This document shows, in pieces, positions 29,388 to 40,511 of a stretch of 64,000 nucleotides of DNA. A program made the translations under genes and the position numbers. A model generated the notes under the pieces. That model was not told where the DNA came from. It saw only the letters and a list, made by a program, of their open reading frames with translations, and made no database searches. The number at the start of each line of letters is the position of its first letter. Position 1 is the first letter of the stretch. Source of the stretch: Ascoidea asiatica (lineage: Eukaryota; Ascomycota; Saccharomycetes; Ascoideales; Ascoideaceae). The stretch spans positions 1,288,020 through 1,352,019 of the forward strand of contig BCKQ01000004.1 in assembly GCA_001600695.1 (NCBI GenBank). The letters are read 5' to 3'.

Positions 29388-32300
29388 ATGGATCTTAGAA
29401 CATATCAACAATTTGCTAATCGACTTGAAGCCAGTAATTCAAATGAAATTTCCAATGATATTTCAAATGACAATTTAAATGATGGATCAAATATTAATAC
29501 TAATAAGAATTCCAATAATAGTTCAATTAATAATTTGACTACTATTTCAAATGATACTTTAGTCGATAATATAAATGTTAACTCGAATAATAACTCAAAT
29601 AATAATAATAATCTTATTAATGAACCAATTGATTCATCTGTTCATAAAAATTCTAATTCTAAAAAAAAAAATGAAACTCAATTGAATGTAGCGCCTCCAT
29701 TAATTCCAAATATTATGACATTAAGAAATATACAACTAATTCAACAACAACAACTAGAACAACAACAACAACAACAACAACAACAGCCAAAATCAAAATC
29801 AAAATCAAAAATAAGTAAAAAAACAATTGAAAGTGATTTAAAACAATCCAAAAAGGAAAAAGTAATAAATAATTTAAAAAATTTAAAAAAATCAAAAAAT
29901 TTTAATAATTCAAATATTTTAGATAATTTAGCAAATTTAACTGATTTAGATAATTTAGATAATTTAAATGATTTAAATGATTTAAATGATTTAAATAATT
30001 TAGATATAATTAATAATTTAGATATTATAAATAATTTAAAAAAAAATAAAACTTCAAAATCTTTTAATGAAGCTGCTTATTTAAAAGATGAAAATAGAAA
30101 TAGAATTTTAGCTTTAAATAAATCTGAAAGAATGAAACTTGCAATAAAAGAAGTTAAATTAAATAAAATTTCTGGTAGAAAAGCTGCTTTTTATTATTTA
30201 GTTGATAGAACAACTTTAATGAAAAGACTTAAAGAAATTAAAGATTTAAAAGATATTAATGATATTGATAATATTGAATTTAATGATAATGATTTACAAT
30301 TAGAATTAGATTCTCCTGCTAAAGGTAAAGGTTTTAAGCAAAAAAAAATTAATGATTTTGATAAAATGTTATTAGTTAAAATTTTTAAAGATTTTTCTAA
30401 ATTTTTTAATATAAATTTTACAAAACAACAAATACTTATAATTTTAAAATTACTTGTAACTATAAGATCAATTCAATTTTTATCATTAATTGATAAATAT
30501 TCTATAAATATTTTAAATAAAGTTGATTCAATTTTTTATATTGATCAATATAAAGAATCTTTACCAAATTTTAATACAAAAAATCCAGTAACTTTAAATA
30601 CAATAAATTCAATTCCATTAGGTCCAAATTTAGTTTATCATTTAACTACAATTTCTAATATTAAAGTTTTAACTACTTCTATATTAAAATCATATTCAAA
30701 AGATTCTATAGAAGTTGAAATATTAAATTTCTTAGAAGTTTTAAATAATTTAGTAACTAATTATAGAATTAGATCTGATGATATTTATTCAATGATTCAT
30801 TATTCATTTTTTGAAAATAATATTAATAAAGCATATCCAAAACCTTCAATATATAATAATTCAGATAATTTAACAAATATTAATACAGTAAATGAATATA
30901 ATAATGATCCATTAAATGATAATATTATTGATATAATTAATGAACCAAGCTCAAATTCTAAAAAAATTAATGAAAAGAGTGAAAATAAAATTAATTATAC
31001 AGTTGATTTCCTAGATTATGATAAAAATAATACAGAAAAAAATTCAAATAATAATGGACATGAAGAAAATCAAAATGATGAACCTATAGTGACAATTTTT
31101 GAATGTATTTCTAAATCAAGTTTAAATCCAATAATGTCACCTACCGTTGTATTTAGTACTGAACAAGGAAAACCTTCAATACCAACTTCAATTTCAAAAG
31201 GTCCACTTTTTAAAAATTGGTTATTTAAATTTTCAGAAACTGGTTTACCTAATTCAACTATTTTAAATCATTGGTTTTTACAATTCGATAGAATTACTTC
31301 AAATCTTGCAATTTTTAATCAACATCGATTTCAAAAAGAACAATTGAAAAAACAACAATTATTTCAACAAACTAAAAGAAAATCAAAAGAAGATTCTACT
31401 GAACAAGATGAAATCACTACTACCTATAATAATATCATAAATAATAGTAATACCAATACCAATCCTTTGGGTAGTATTACACCAATAAGTAATGAAAAAA
31501 ATAAGAAAAACTTTACTAAAATTGATTTACAAGATGAACCTAAATATGATATAAACACAATGGAATTACAAGATATAAATATAATGTTCTTACCTTTTCG
31601 ACTTTTGTTATTAGATGATGACCTTTCAATAACTGATTTAAAACAAATTGAGAAATTTTGTAGTTCAAGAAATATAGTATTAAAACTAGTACCTTCCCAT
31701 TTATCAGCTTTTTTAAATCCTGTTAATAAATTTAGAATGAAACAAAAATTAATTAAAGAAAAAAAATTACCAAAATTATATTTGAATTTACTTGAAAGAT
31801 TGGGTAGAAATTATGATTTAGGTAAAATTCAAAATAATCTAAACTGGCAAGATCACTCAATTTTTTCGGAAAAAAGAGCTAAGTTTTTAAGAAATTTATA
31901 TGATGCAAGAAAAGGATACTTTAATTCAACTAATATTATAAAATCTTTTGTTGATTCAAATATTTATGGAATTGATGAATGGAGAGTTGATAAGAAAACT
32001 AATTCAGAAAAGTTAATTACCAGAATAAATAAACATTATGAACTATTATCTCCTTCAAAAGGTGAATCAATTTATTTCTATAATATGATAACTAAAAAAT
32101 TAGTCTCATTTTTAAATATCAAAGAAAATGAAGATCTTCAAGATTTATATGAAAAAATTCCAATTTATAAACATAATGGTAAATATTATGCTTATCCATA
32201 TACAGAAATTGATATTGGAAAACCTACAAAAAAATATCATTATGAATTTGATGAAAGGGAAGATTCACCTCCATTGAAATTGAAAAAAGTTGAATTTTTA

Positions 32301-32543
32301 AAATTTGAAGAGTTGAATGAAAATGATAGGATTGTTATTGATGAAGAAAATTTTGGTACTAAGGAAATTGAAATACTTAGAAATCAGAAAAAACAAATTG
32401 AATTACTTGTTTCTGAAAATAATAAATTGATAAGCGATATTAATAACTTTAGAGTTAAAAATGATGATTTAAAAAGAAATGTTAATCTCCAAAAGAGAAA
32501 ACGATATCGACTTGTTAGAAATTCAATTGGGGGGTTCAAATGA
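29388..32543 (+). CDS. Domesticated pogo/Fot1-type transposase (CENP-B-like)
   Basis: 1051 residues from the first ATG at 29388; the frame also opens at a TTG 15 bp earlier. After a poly-Asn/Gln region comes a Psq-type helix-turn-helix (about residues 245-285: MKLAIKEVKLNKISGRKAAF then RTTLMKRLKEI). Then DDE-superfamily remnants follow: IRSDDIYSMIHYSFF where active elements have D-I-Y-N-F-D-E-T-G-F, TIFECIS and VVFS, and LLLLDDDLSITDLKQI with VLKLVPSHLSAFLNPVNKF where active elements have LLLDGH and QPLD. The first and third catalytic Asp appear replaced (I/H and N), so cutting activity is unlikely. A C-terminal coiled coil with a basic end (LQKRKRYRLVRN) follows. A single-copy DNA-binding role is inference. 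No terminal inverted repeats were found. Confidence 0.78.
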   Translation: MDLRTYQQFANRLEASNSNEISNDISNDNLNDGSNINTNKNSNNSSINNLTTISNDTLVDNINVNSNNNSNNNNNLINEPIDSSVHKNSNSKKKNETQLNVAPPLIPNIMTLRNIQLIQQQQLEQQQQQQQQQPKSKSKSKISKKTIESDLKQSKKEKVINNLKNLKKSKNFNNSNILDNLANLTDLDNLDNLNDLNDLNDLNNLDIINNLDIINNLKKNKTSKSFNEAAYLKDENRNRILALNKSERMKLAIKEVKLNKISGRKAAFYYLVDRTTLMKRLKEIKDLKDINDIDNIEFNDNDLQLELDSPAKGKGFKQKKINDFDKMLLVKIFKDFSKFFNINFTKQQILIILKLLVTIRSIQFLSLIDKYSINILNKVDSIFYIDQYKESLPNFNTKNPVTLNTINSIPLGPNLVYHLTTISNIKVLTTSILKSYSKDSIEVEILNFLEVLNNLVTNYRIRSDDIYSMIHYSFFENNINKAYPKPSIYNNSDNLTNINTVNEYNNDPLNDNIIDIINEPSSNSKKINEKSENKINYTVDFLDYDKNNTEKNSNNNGHEENQNDEPIVTIFECISKSSLNPIMSPTVVFSTEQGKPSIPTSISKGPLFKNWLFKFSETGLPNSTILNHWFLQFDRITSNLAIFNQHRFQKEQLKKQQLFQQTKRKSKEDSTEQDEITTTYNNIINNSNTNTNPLGSITPISNEKNKKNFTKIDLQDEPKYDINTMELQDINIMFLPFRLLLLDDDLSITDLKQIEKFCSSRNIVLKLVPSHLSAFLNPVNKFRMKQKLIKEKKLPKLYLNLLERLGRNYDLGKIQNNLNWQDHSIFSEKRAKFLRNLYDARKGYFNSTNIIKSFVDSNIYGIDEWRVDKKTNSEKLITRINKHYELLSPSKGESIYFYNMITKKLVSFLNIKENEDLQDLYEKIPIYKHNGKYYAYPYTEIDIGKPTKKYHYEFDEREDSPPLKLKKVEFLKFEELNENDRIVIDEENFGTKEIEILRNQKKQIELLVSENNKLISDINNFRVKNDDLKRNVNLQKRKRYRLVRNSIGGFK

Positions 32544-33339
32544 TTTCGGATAGATTCTATCCTGGAATATTTGAATTCCAAACTAATTCAAAATAACTAT
32601 TACTTCTCAAACACCGCTGTATTATAAATCAATTTTTCTCATATTATGACTTTTCTATCAAGTCAAATTTCTTGTTGAACTAATTATAGTTTTGTCTCAA
32701 TTCTTTTTATATTTTTCGCTTTGAATATTCTTTTTTTATCAAAATTATATACTGTTGGCATTCGATTTCGGAAGTGTTTATAAATAATACTGTAATACTA
32801 TAATTTATGTGGCTTATGTCGTATCTTTTTTTCTAAAGCTTTTGATATTAATTTTTATTATGCAAATATTTTCATTGTATTTGAAAATTAGACTAATTGC
32901 TATTCATTTTCTGTTATTTAATCCATAACCACTGAACGAAAACTGGAGCCTATTTGAATTGAAAAAAAAAACAGTTTAATTTGGTATTGCCAAAATGTCT
33001 TACTTTTTATTGCAAAAGGTTGATTTTGGACTGGATATTCAGAATAATTGATTTGATTTTTTTATGATTACACGATCTTTTTACAATAAGTTTCTTATTC
33101 AGTTTCTTTGTGAGTCAGATAAGTTATTGATTTCTAATTGAAAGCAGCATTTATTACCGCAGTTTAGGAATATTTGTATTATTTTGGATCCGCCTGATTT
33201 GAATTGTTCATTATTTCGCTTTGCCACCTTGACGAAACGTTATAAAAGGAGGAGCAAATTCCTATTCTTAATTCAATAAATAATCAATTAATAAATAATC
33301 AATTAATTAATAAATTAATATAATAGATATTATAAAGAA
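32544..33339. promoter_or_regulatory. Upstream region of DIP1984 copy 3
   Basis: About 800 bp. TATAAAAGGAGGAGCAAATTC at 33241-33261 is shared with copy 2 and, more loosely, with the divergent paralog at 62524. It is followed by AATCAATTAATAAATAATCAATT repeats. The duplicated block begins within or just upstream of 33301. Confidence 0.5.
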
Positions 33340-33837
33340 ATGAAATTATACTCAGCTTTAAGATTGAGAAAAGAGTATCAGACAACACTCGATAATCTCC
33401 GGAATCGTATCAGTGAGAATTGTGTTGTTCAAGAAGATACAGAACCTGCAGAAGATCCTAATGAATTGGTGAAAAGATATTTATCAGTGAGTGAGAGGTT
33501 TAAGAAATTGGTGGCAGATATCAATAAGACTAATTCGCAAAGTACTTTCAAATTCAATGGATCAAGTGAATTGAGAAGTATGACCGAGGCATTGGCAGAA
33601 AGAGAACAGTTGAAAAGAGAATATGATATGATGACAATGCTTGCATCTAGAGGAGTTGTTAAGACCAATCTTTATTCCAGAACCGAGATCAAATCCTTTT
33701 CTGTTGTGGATGTTGCAGCTCGTCAAACTCAGGCTTCTAAGATTTCAGATAAAAGGAGGAAGCTTGATGATTTGATTGAAGGTAAGAATTTTACCTTGGA
33801 TTTGGTGAGTAGTTTCAATTATGATGATGAAGATTAG
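33340..33837 (+). CDS. DIP1984-family protein, copy 3
   Basis: 165 residues, same family hallmarks as copies 1 and 2 (MKLYSALRLRKEY, VQEDTEPAEDPNEL, SMTEALAERE, SRTEIKSFSVVDVA). At the two ambiguous codons of copy 1 it reads AAG (Lys) and AGA (Arg); copy 2 reads AAT (Asn) and AGG (Arg). It is the only near-identical copy whose full upstream region is in the window. Function unknown. Confidence 0.85.
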   Translation: MKLYSALRLRKEYQTTLDNLRNRISENCVVQEDTEPAEDPNELVKRYLSVSERFKKLVADINKTNSQSTFKFNGSSELRSMTEALAEREQLKREYDMMTMLASRGVVKTNLYSRTEIKSFSVVDVAARQTQASKISDKRRKLDDLIEGKNFTLDLVSSFNYDDED

Positions 33838-34455
33838 ATGCTTTCTATGAGATACTTTTTACGAAATACTTCTAGCAATGCTTTAAAAATGGATAATCAC
33901 TAGTTGTTGGTAATACACTTCAAGAGAATGAATATGATTAAGATATTCATTAGAATTATAAAATACAGTTGTTCCAGGAATGATGGATGAGTATTGATTA
34001 CTCCTTTTTGGATTTATATATTGTATGTTGATTGAAGTTGGTACCACTCTTTGGAAAGGTGGATGACACCCCCTCGATAATGAATTGACCTAATCACGTT
34101 AACCGATCATTAATTACAGAATAACATTTACAAATTATTATTATTACCATGTCATCAATTTTCAAAGAGTGGGAGGGAGGGATTTGGGGATTTCAATCAA
34201 TAAAATAAATGTCTTAACAACAAAATACTTCTTTTCTATCGTAGTTGTAGTTGTAGTTATTTTCAATGGAATTGTCATTTTTCATTGCATTATAATTTAC
34301 CAAAAAAAGTTCATCTCTACACCATTTTTCACTGCCTGCGGTGTTTGGATGTATCAAAGTGTTTGTCAACGGAGATTTGGAAAATAATTGAGAAAAGAAA
34401 TTAAAAAAGCTTTATTTGAAATACTTCATTTAGTGAAAATAAGAACAAGTTTTAA

Positions 34456-36241
34456 ATGAGTTTGAATGTAAAGAATACTTGTAAATACTTATACAAACTC
34501 ATGTCAGATTCATCATCTCATATAATCAATAAAAGACAGAAAACTGCTGATTCGTTGCCTAGAATTACAATATCTGATCCTGAAGCAAATGGTGCAGCTT
34601 ATATCATAGATGGGAACTTGAGAAGAGTGACTCCATATTTCTATACTTACAATACATATGCAAAACTACGATGGTATAATAGAACATTATTGGATATATT
34701 TTCAGTGGAATTTCGAGATAAATCAGTGGAATATTATAAGAATAAAATTGAGAATGGAGAAGTTTTGATTAATAAGAAACCATCTAATTTGAATTCTATT
34801 GTCAAAAATGGAGATCTTATAACTCATACAATCTATAGAAGAGAACCTCCAGTGACTTCGAAGAAAATTGAAATCATATACCAGGATAATTATTTGGTGG
34901 TGATCAATAAACCATCGGGGATACCTGTGCATCCAACTGGTAGATACAGATTCAATACAATAAATAATATCTTGAAATTCGAATATGATTTGAATGTTCA
35001 TCCATGTAATAGATTGGATAGATTGACATCTGGGATTATGTTTTTATCGAAAAACAGTAAATATTCGGAAATCATGAGACAACAATTATTCAAAAGAGAG
35101 GTGAAAAAAGAGTATATATCTAGAGTTAAGGGAGAATTTCCTTGTAATGAAGAGATTATTGTTGATAAACCATTGATAACATATGAAGCCAGATTGGGAT
35201 TGAATAGAATCGATGAAAAAAAAGGGAAAGGAAAAGTAGCTAAAACTGTATTCAAGAGAATTTCATATGATGTTAGTTCGAATACCAGTATAGTGAAATG
35301 TCGTCCATTAACAGGTAGAACTCATCAAATCAGAGTTCATTTACAATATCTTGGATTTCCAATAGCCAATGATCCTATATATTCCAATGTATCAGTATGG
35401 GGAGAAGAACTAGGGAAAGGGAATAAAGCGGATTATAAAGAAATAGCAGATAAATTGGATATGGTAGGGAAAACGAAGGTAACTGGTAGTTGGTTCTATC
35501 CTGGTGATAATTCAATTGGGGAAGTATTAACTGGAAAGGTTTGTGAAATAAGTGGAGATGAGTTGTATTCTGATCCTGGACCTAATGATTTGGAATTATG
35601 GTTACATGCTTACAAATACGAGAGTAAGTCAGAAGAAGAAATGGATATTGAAAATAAGGTTATTGACAAAAAAGAAGGCGATATGAATAGTATAGTTAAA
35701 AAAGAGAAAGAAAAGAAGAAAACAGATATTTTTGAAAATAAATACAAAACGTGGAGTTATAATACAGAGTATCCTGAGTGGGCTGTTGAAGGGCATAGAA
35801 AGTATATGAAGCTTGCCATGGAAGAGGCTAAAAAAATGTGAAGAAAGTGAGGTAGCATTTTGTATTGGAGCATTGTTGGTGAATAATGATAAGATCTTGT
35901 CAAGTGGATTCTCGAGGGAATTGGAAGGTAATACACATGCAGAAGAGTGTGCAATAAAGAAATACTTTAATAATCATGCCAATGAGAAGGAATTACCAAA
36001 GGGGACTGTTCTATACACCACAATGGAACCTTGTTGTGAGAGATTGAGTGGGAAAAAGAGTTGTGTGAGTAGAATATTGGAAAGCAATATAGAAACATGT
36101 TTCGTGGGAGTTAAAGAGTCAAACAAGTTTGTAGATAAAAACAAGAGCATGGATGAATTGAATGAGAATGGAGTTGAGTATATTAAAATACCTGGCTATG
36201 AAGAAGAGTGTTTAAGAATAGCGAGTAAGAAAGCTTGTTGA
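34456..36241 (+). pseudogene. RIB2: RIB2 second copy, split by a +1 frameshift
   Basis: Same gene as 1156-2955, but an A-run of seven (35830-35836) instead of six shifts the frame. The first piece, 34456-35841, encodes 461 residues holding the complete pseudouridine synthase domain and ends right after the shift. The remainder, to 36241, encodes the deaminase domain in another frame with no good ATG before its conserved HAEE. If real, this copy would make a synthase-only protein and no deaminase. It also lacks one 15-bp unit (EMDIE). The position at a homopolymer makes a base-calling error a serious alternative. Confidence 0.88.
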
Positions 36242-36555
36242 AAAGAGAGTGTTTGTATTTAAGCTATGACTAGTTTACAAATTATATGGAAAGCTTGAAA
36301 GCATATGTATTTAATAATTGTCTACGATTCAATAAGAAATCATCTGGTAGATTTTAAACATGTTAATTGGATGTAATTTTCTTTTTTTTTTTTTTGCAAT
36401 ATTTCTCTAACTCAGAAGTTTTAATAATAGTTTATATAGCAAACTAGATGAGTAAAGTAAATTACTCATTTTCAAAGGATGTATTAATTTATTTGGTAAA
36501 ATGAAACAAAAAAAAGAATATCCTAAATGGAAATAAGATTGGATATAGAAAAAAA

Positions 36556-36627
36556 GGGCCGAGCTGGGAATTGAACCCAGGGCCTCCTGCACCCAAAGCA
36601 GGAATCATACCACTAGACCACACGGCC
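36556..36627 (-). tRNA. tP(UGG): tRNA-Pro (TGG), duplicated-block copy
   Basis: Identical to 3270-3341: 72 nt, anticodon loop TTTGGGT, discriminator C. It marks the right end of the duplicated block. Confidence 0.97.
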
Positions 36628-36749
36628 AACTAATAATGGGTTTTTTAAATTATTGCTACACAACCAATTGCGGATGAGTAAATTCTATTTAAGTACTAAT
36701 AATTGTAAAATCGAATGGAGTCTAAAAAAAGGGGAATATAAAAAAAACA

Positions 36750-36821
36750 TGCCGCTCCCGGGAATCGAACCTGGGTTTCCTCGGCCACAACGAGGTGTAC
36801 TAACCACTATACGAGAACGGC
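36750..36821 (-). tRNA. tH(GUG): tRNA-His (GTG)
   Basis: Acceptor GCCGTTC/GAGCGGC, anticodon stem-loop CTCGT-TGTGGCC-GAG with GTG, T-arm CCAGGTTCGATTCCCGG, discriminator A. 72 nt, no intron. It is oriented head to head with an identical gene at 37224. Confidence 0.95.
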
Positions 36822-37223
36822 TAATTATATACAGTTTTTTATAGTCAAAGGCTCTACACTAGAGTTTTTACAGTAAACTGAAACTATTCAATCTGCCTTG
36901 CTATGGCGCGCTGAACACTTAGTACATTGTTACTTATTGCTTTTTTATATTAATTGGCTTTTTTTAACCGTCTTTGTTGTTTTAGGCGTTTCTATTCGAA
37001 ATTTCAATTGAGATAATAAAAGAAACATAAATAAAGCGTAATAAAATAAGTATTCTAACTTAATGAAAGTGAAATAAATATGTGATTAATAGTGCAAAAA
37101 AGATATATCTTTTTTTTGTGACTACAATATATTCTATATAGACAAAAATAAACAGAAAATTTTAATTGGAGATAAATAGTTGTACTGTGGTCTTTAGTGT
37201 AAACTATATTTTGTAATATGTAT
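36822..37223. other. Spacer between inverted tRNA-His genes
   Basis: About 400 bp with no gene. The flanking identical tRNA genes form short perfect inverted repeats. Confidence 0.6.
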
Positions 37224-37295
37224 GCCGTTCTCGTATAGTGGTTAGTACACCTCGTTGTGGCCGAGGAAACCCAGGTTCGATTCCCGGGAGCGGCA
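37224..37295 (+). tRNA. tH(GUG): tRNA-His (GTG)
   Basis: Same sequence as the minus-strand gene at 36750-36821. GTG anticodon, followed by TTTGG then T-rich DNA. Confidence 0.95.
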
Positions 37296-37483
37296 TTTGG
37301 AATTGTTTTTATTATTTAAAAATTTTTTTTTTTATAAAATTATTAACATTTAAAGTTTGGTCTTAGAGGTATTAGATGAAAAACTTTAAACTCAAATTTT
37401 AATATTTATTGTTCAAGATTTGAAAAATATACAGTATAATTAATTGAAAATGTAAATTAAAAAAAAAATTATTTAAAAGAAAT

Positions 37484-37924
37484 TTAATTAATAAAATCAA
37501 TATAATACTTTCTTATTTCATATTTCCAATTTTCATTTACTTTTATATCAAATTCTTTCCATGGTAAATTATATGGATTAACAAAAATTGAATACATATT
37601 TCTATTTGCAAATCTAATTTTTTTATTAATTTTAATATCAATTTTTAAAATATTAAAAAAATTTTGTAAAGATTCATTATATTCTTCATAAGTTATTGGT
37701 TTATTAAACCAATTATTTATAGAATGTTTATTTAAAAATGTAAAATCTTTTAAATAACTTTTTATTTCAAATTGTTGATTTTTACTCATATCACTCATAT
37801 TATGATTAAATAAATAATAACCTTGAAAACCAAAAAGAAGTATAGCTTTATACATAATAATTTTTAAATTATTTTTAAATTCCTTAATTTCATTAGATTC
37901 TTTTTCATTAGTAGTATTATTATT

Positions 37925-37980
<56 letters not shown>

Positions 37981-39836
37981 TATCATCATCATCATCATCA
38001 TCATCATCATAACTTTTATCTATAAAAGTTGAAATATCTACCATAATTTTAACATATATATCACTTAATTCAATATATAAAGTTCTTAAAGTAATATCAT
38101 TTTGAATTTTTAAAATAGATTTAATAATTTTCCATTTTAAGAAATGTAAATTTTTTTTAATACATTCAGAATTATTTTTTTTAATATTTAAATTTTTAAA
38201 TTCAAATTCACCCATTGAAATTATAATTTTATTAATTGGCCAAGTTGTTAAAGGTATAAAATCAATATAATTTAAAATTAATTCATTTAAAAAAATTTCA
38301 TAATTTTTAAATAATTCTAAATTTAAGATTTTAAATTTATTTATTTCTAAAAATTCAATAATTTCATTATTTTCTTTAATTAAATTATTATTAAAATGAA
38401 GTTTAAAATAATTCATTAAAAAATTATTTAAAAGAGTTGTATAAATTTCAAAAGCTGTTAAAATTTTTGGAAATAATTGAAAATTACAATTACTACAATT
38501 TTGATTTTGATTTTGATTTTGATTTTGATTTTGATTTTGATTTTGAAAAAAATTTAAATTTAAAGAATTTATAAATAAATTATTTGAAGAAATTTTATTT
38601 ATTTGAGGAAATTTTTTTATTGAAGATAAAATATGATTAAAATTAATTTGACCAATAATTGATTTACATCTTGGACAATTTAAAGATAAATAATAATCAT
38701 TTTTTCTTTTACAATTTAAACATTTACAAAATTTTATAAAAAAATTTTTTTTTAAATAAATTTGTTTAAAAATTTGTATAGTTTTAAATTCAGGTATATA
38801 ATTTAAAAAAATTTCATCATCTTTTTTAATATCTTTTAAAGTAATTAAATTAATTTGATTATTAATAAAAATTAAAGAAATATTTGGATCACAAGAATGA
38901 TTAATTAAAGATAAAAATGGATTAAATATAAGACCAGAATTTTCATTCATATTATTATAAATTTTAATTTGATTGATATATAACTTTATAAAATATGGTT
39001 GTTAATATATAATTTATATTAATATATTTTATAGGTAGGTAATTTTAGGGAGATAGATATATTGTATGTTGGTATATGTATATATGAGTGGTGAGTGAGT
39101 ATTAACGTACGAAATAAGATAATGTTAAAAGATTTGAATCAGAGAATTGATTTAAGAGATTAAAAAGAATAGGATCAAAATTTTTATGAATTGAATTTAA
39201 AAGTTTTATTGAATTATTAATTTGAGAATTAATATTAATATTAATATTTTGTAGGATATTATTAATATTTTTTGAATTTAAATGAAATAAATTATTAATA
39301 ATTTTAAAATTTTTTGAATTTGAATTAATAAAAATTAATAATCTTATTAATAATCTAAAATTTAAATTATTAAAAAATTTATTATTAATTAATAAATTTT
39401 TATAAATTAAACATTCAATAGAATGAAATTTATTAAAATCTAAATTTTTACAAAAATTAGAACAATAATATAATAAATTACAAATTTCACAAATTTTTTT
39501 ATTTTTAAATTCTATAGTTTTAAAACAATTTGAACAATAAAATTCATTTAAATTTAAAGAAATATTATTATTAATATTATTATTAATATTAATATTTGAA
39601 ATTAAAGAATGAATAGAAGTATGAGATTTAAAATTTATTGAAGATTTTATACTAAAATTATTATTTAAATTATTATTTAAATTATTAAATAAATAAAAAT
39701 TTTTTGGTATTAAATTTGATATAATATTATTATTTAAAATTAAATTTGAATAATTATTTTCAAAATCATTAGATATATAATTTTTTGAATTAATAATATT
39801 CATTTTTGAATTAAGTTCATGATAATCATCACTCAT
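37484..39836 (-). CDS. MYND-SET (SMYD/Set5-Set6-like) protein with one intron
   Basis: Two exons: 39836-39111 and 38983-37484 (stop), joined in phase 0, 741 residues. Exon 1 has an Asn-rich start without a clear first SET strand, then a MYND zinc finger (FYCSNCFKT, ICEICNLLYYCSNFCK, then H-x3-C). Exon 2 resumes KIYNNMNENSGLIFNPFLSL, then INHSCDPN (the SET core that binds S-adenosylmethionine), DEIFLNYI and the post-SET cysteines CKCLNC. The family methylates lysines on histones or other proteins. Without the intron, two separate frames would split a classic domain pair. A run of about 30 Asp lies near the middle (coded by ATC-rich minus-strand triplets at 37926-38008), as does a Gln/Asn repeat. 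Confidence 0.85.
38984..39110 (-). other. Spliceosomal intron in the MYND-SET gene
   Basis: 127 nt. On the minus strand: 5' site GTACGT (39110-39105), branch-like TATTAAC (39007-39001), 3' site AAAG (ending at 38984). Splicing joins ...LSYF to LYINQIK... in frame, which restores continuity up to the SET core. Confidence 0.85.
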
Positions 39837-40145
39837 TATTCATTATTTATCATTTATCATTGTTTTAAAGATGTTGATATTAAAGATGAAGAGATAAGAA
39901 TTGAATTCATTATATTTTGGTTATTCTTTGATTTATGATTGATATAAATATTGCATTTGTATTCAATTGATCAGTTTCAGAAACAGCAAAAACAGCTTCT
40001 TTTGATTCTGCTTCTTTTGATTCTGCTTCTTTGCCACTCGATTGAAAACACAAAATGGAAGGTCAGGTGACTAGTACGTGTCATGTGATATACATTTTCA
40101 AATATAATTTATAAGAATATTCTAGAATATAAAACAAAAAGAAAT
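39837..40145. promoter_or_regulatory. Upstream region of the MYND-SET gene
   Basis: Tandem TCTTTTGATTCTGCT units at 39993-40030, and E-box-like TCAGGTGA (40063-40070) and TCATGTGA (40081-40088), the same forms as in the array at 13069-13166. Confidence 0.5.
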
Positions 40146-40219
40146 TGGTCCCTAGCAGGATCGAACTGCTGATCCCCGCGTTATTAGCACGATGCCTTAA
40201 CCAACTGGGCCAAGGGACC
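40146..40219 (-). tRNA. tI(AAU): tRNA-Ile (AAT)
   Basis: 74 nt. Acceptor GGTCCCT/AGGGACC, anticodon region GTGC-TAATAAC-GCG with AAT, T-arm GCAGTTCGATCCTGC, discriminator A. Identical to 56199 and 62234. Confidence 0.96.
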
Positions 40220-40315
40220 AATTTTTTATAAAACATACATTGTTGCAATTAGTGAATTTAAGAAATAGAGATAAATTAAAAATTATAAAAAATTATAAAA
40301 AATAATAAAAAAAAT

Positions 40316-40339
40316 TGCTAATTCTGTGGATCGAACACA

Positions 40340-40372
<33 letters not shown>

Positions 40373-40388
40373 GCTGAGCTAAATCAGC
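40316..40388 (-). tRNA. tF(GAA): tRNA-Phe (GAA)
   Basis: 73 nt. Acceptor GCTGATT/AATTAGC, anticodon stem-loop CAGAC-TGAAGA-TCTG with GAA, T-arm CTGTGTTCGATCCACAG, discriminator A. No intron, whereas tRNA-Phe genes of S. cerevisiae carry one. Confidence 0.95.
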
Positions 40389-40511
40389 AAAAAGACACTG
40401 TTAAATAGAACTTAAATCTTCCAAAAACAAAAACAGATAATCTTTTGGTTTTTTTTTTCACTTACCTCAAGTAAACTAAAATCTTAAAATTATAGATGAT
40501 AGAGTTAGATA

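Larger units (their letters stand above)
33301..36631 (+). repeat. Direct duplicated block, copy B
   Basis: Matches 1-3345 (see copy A). It has no N bases, one 15-bp unit less in RIB2, and one extra A at 35830-35836. After 36631 the two copies diverge abruptly. Confidence 0.95.
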
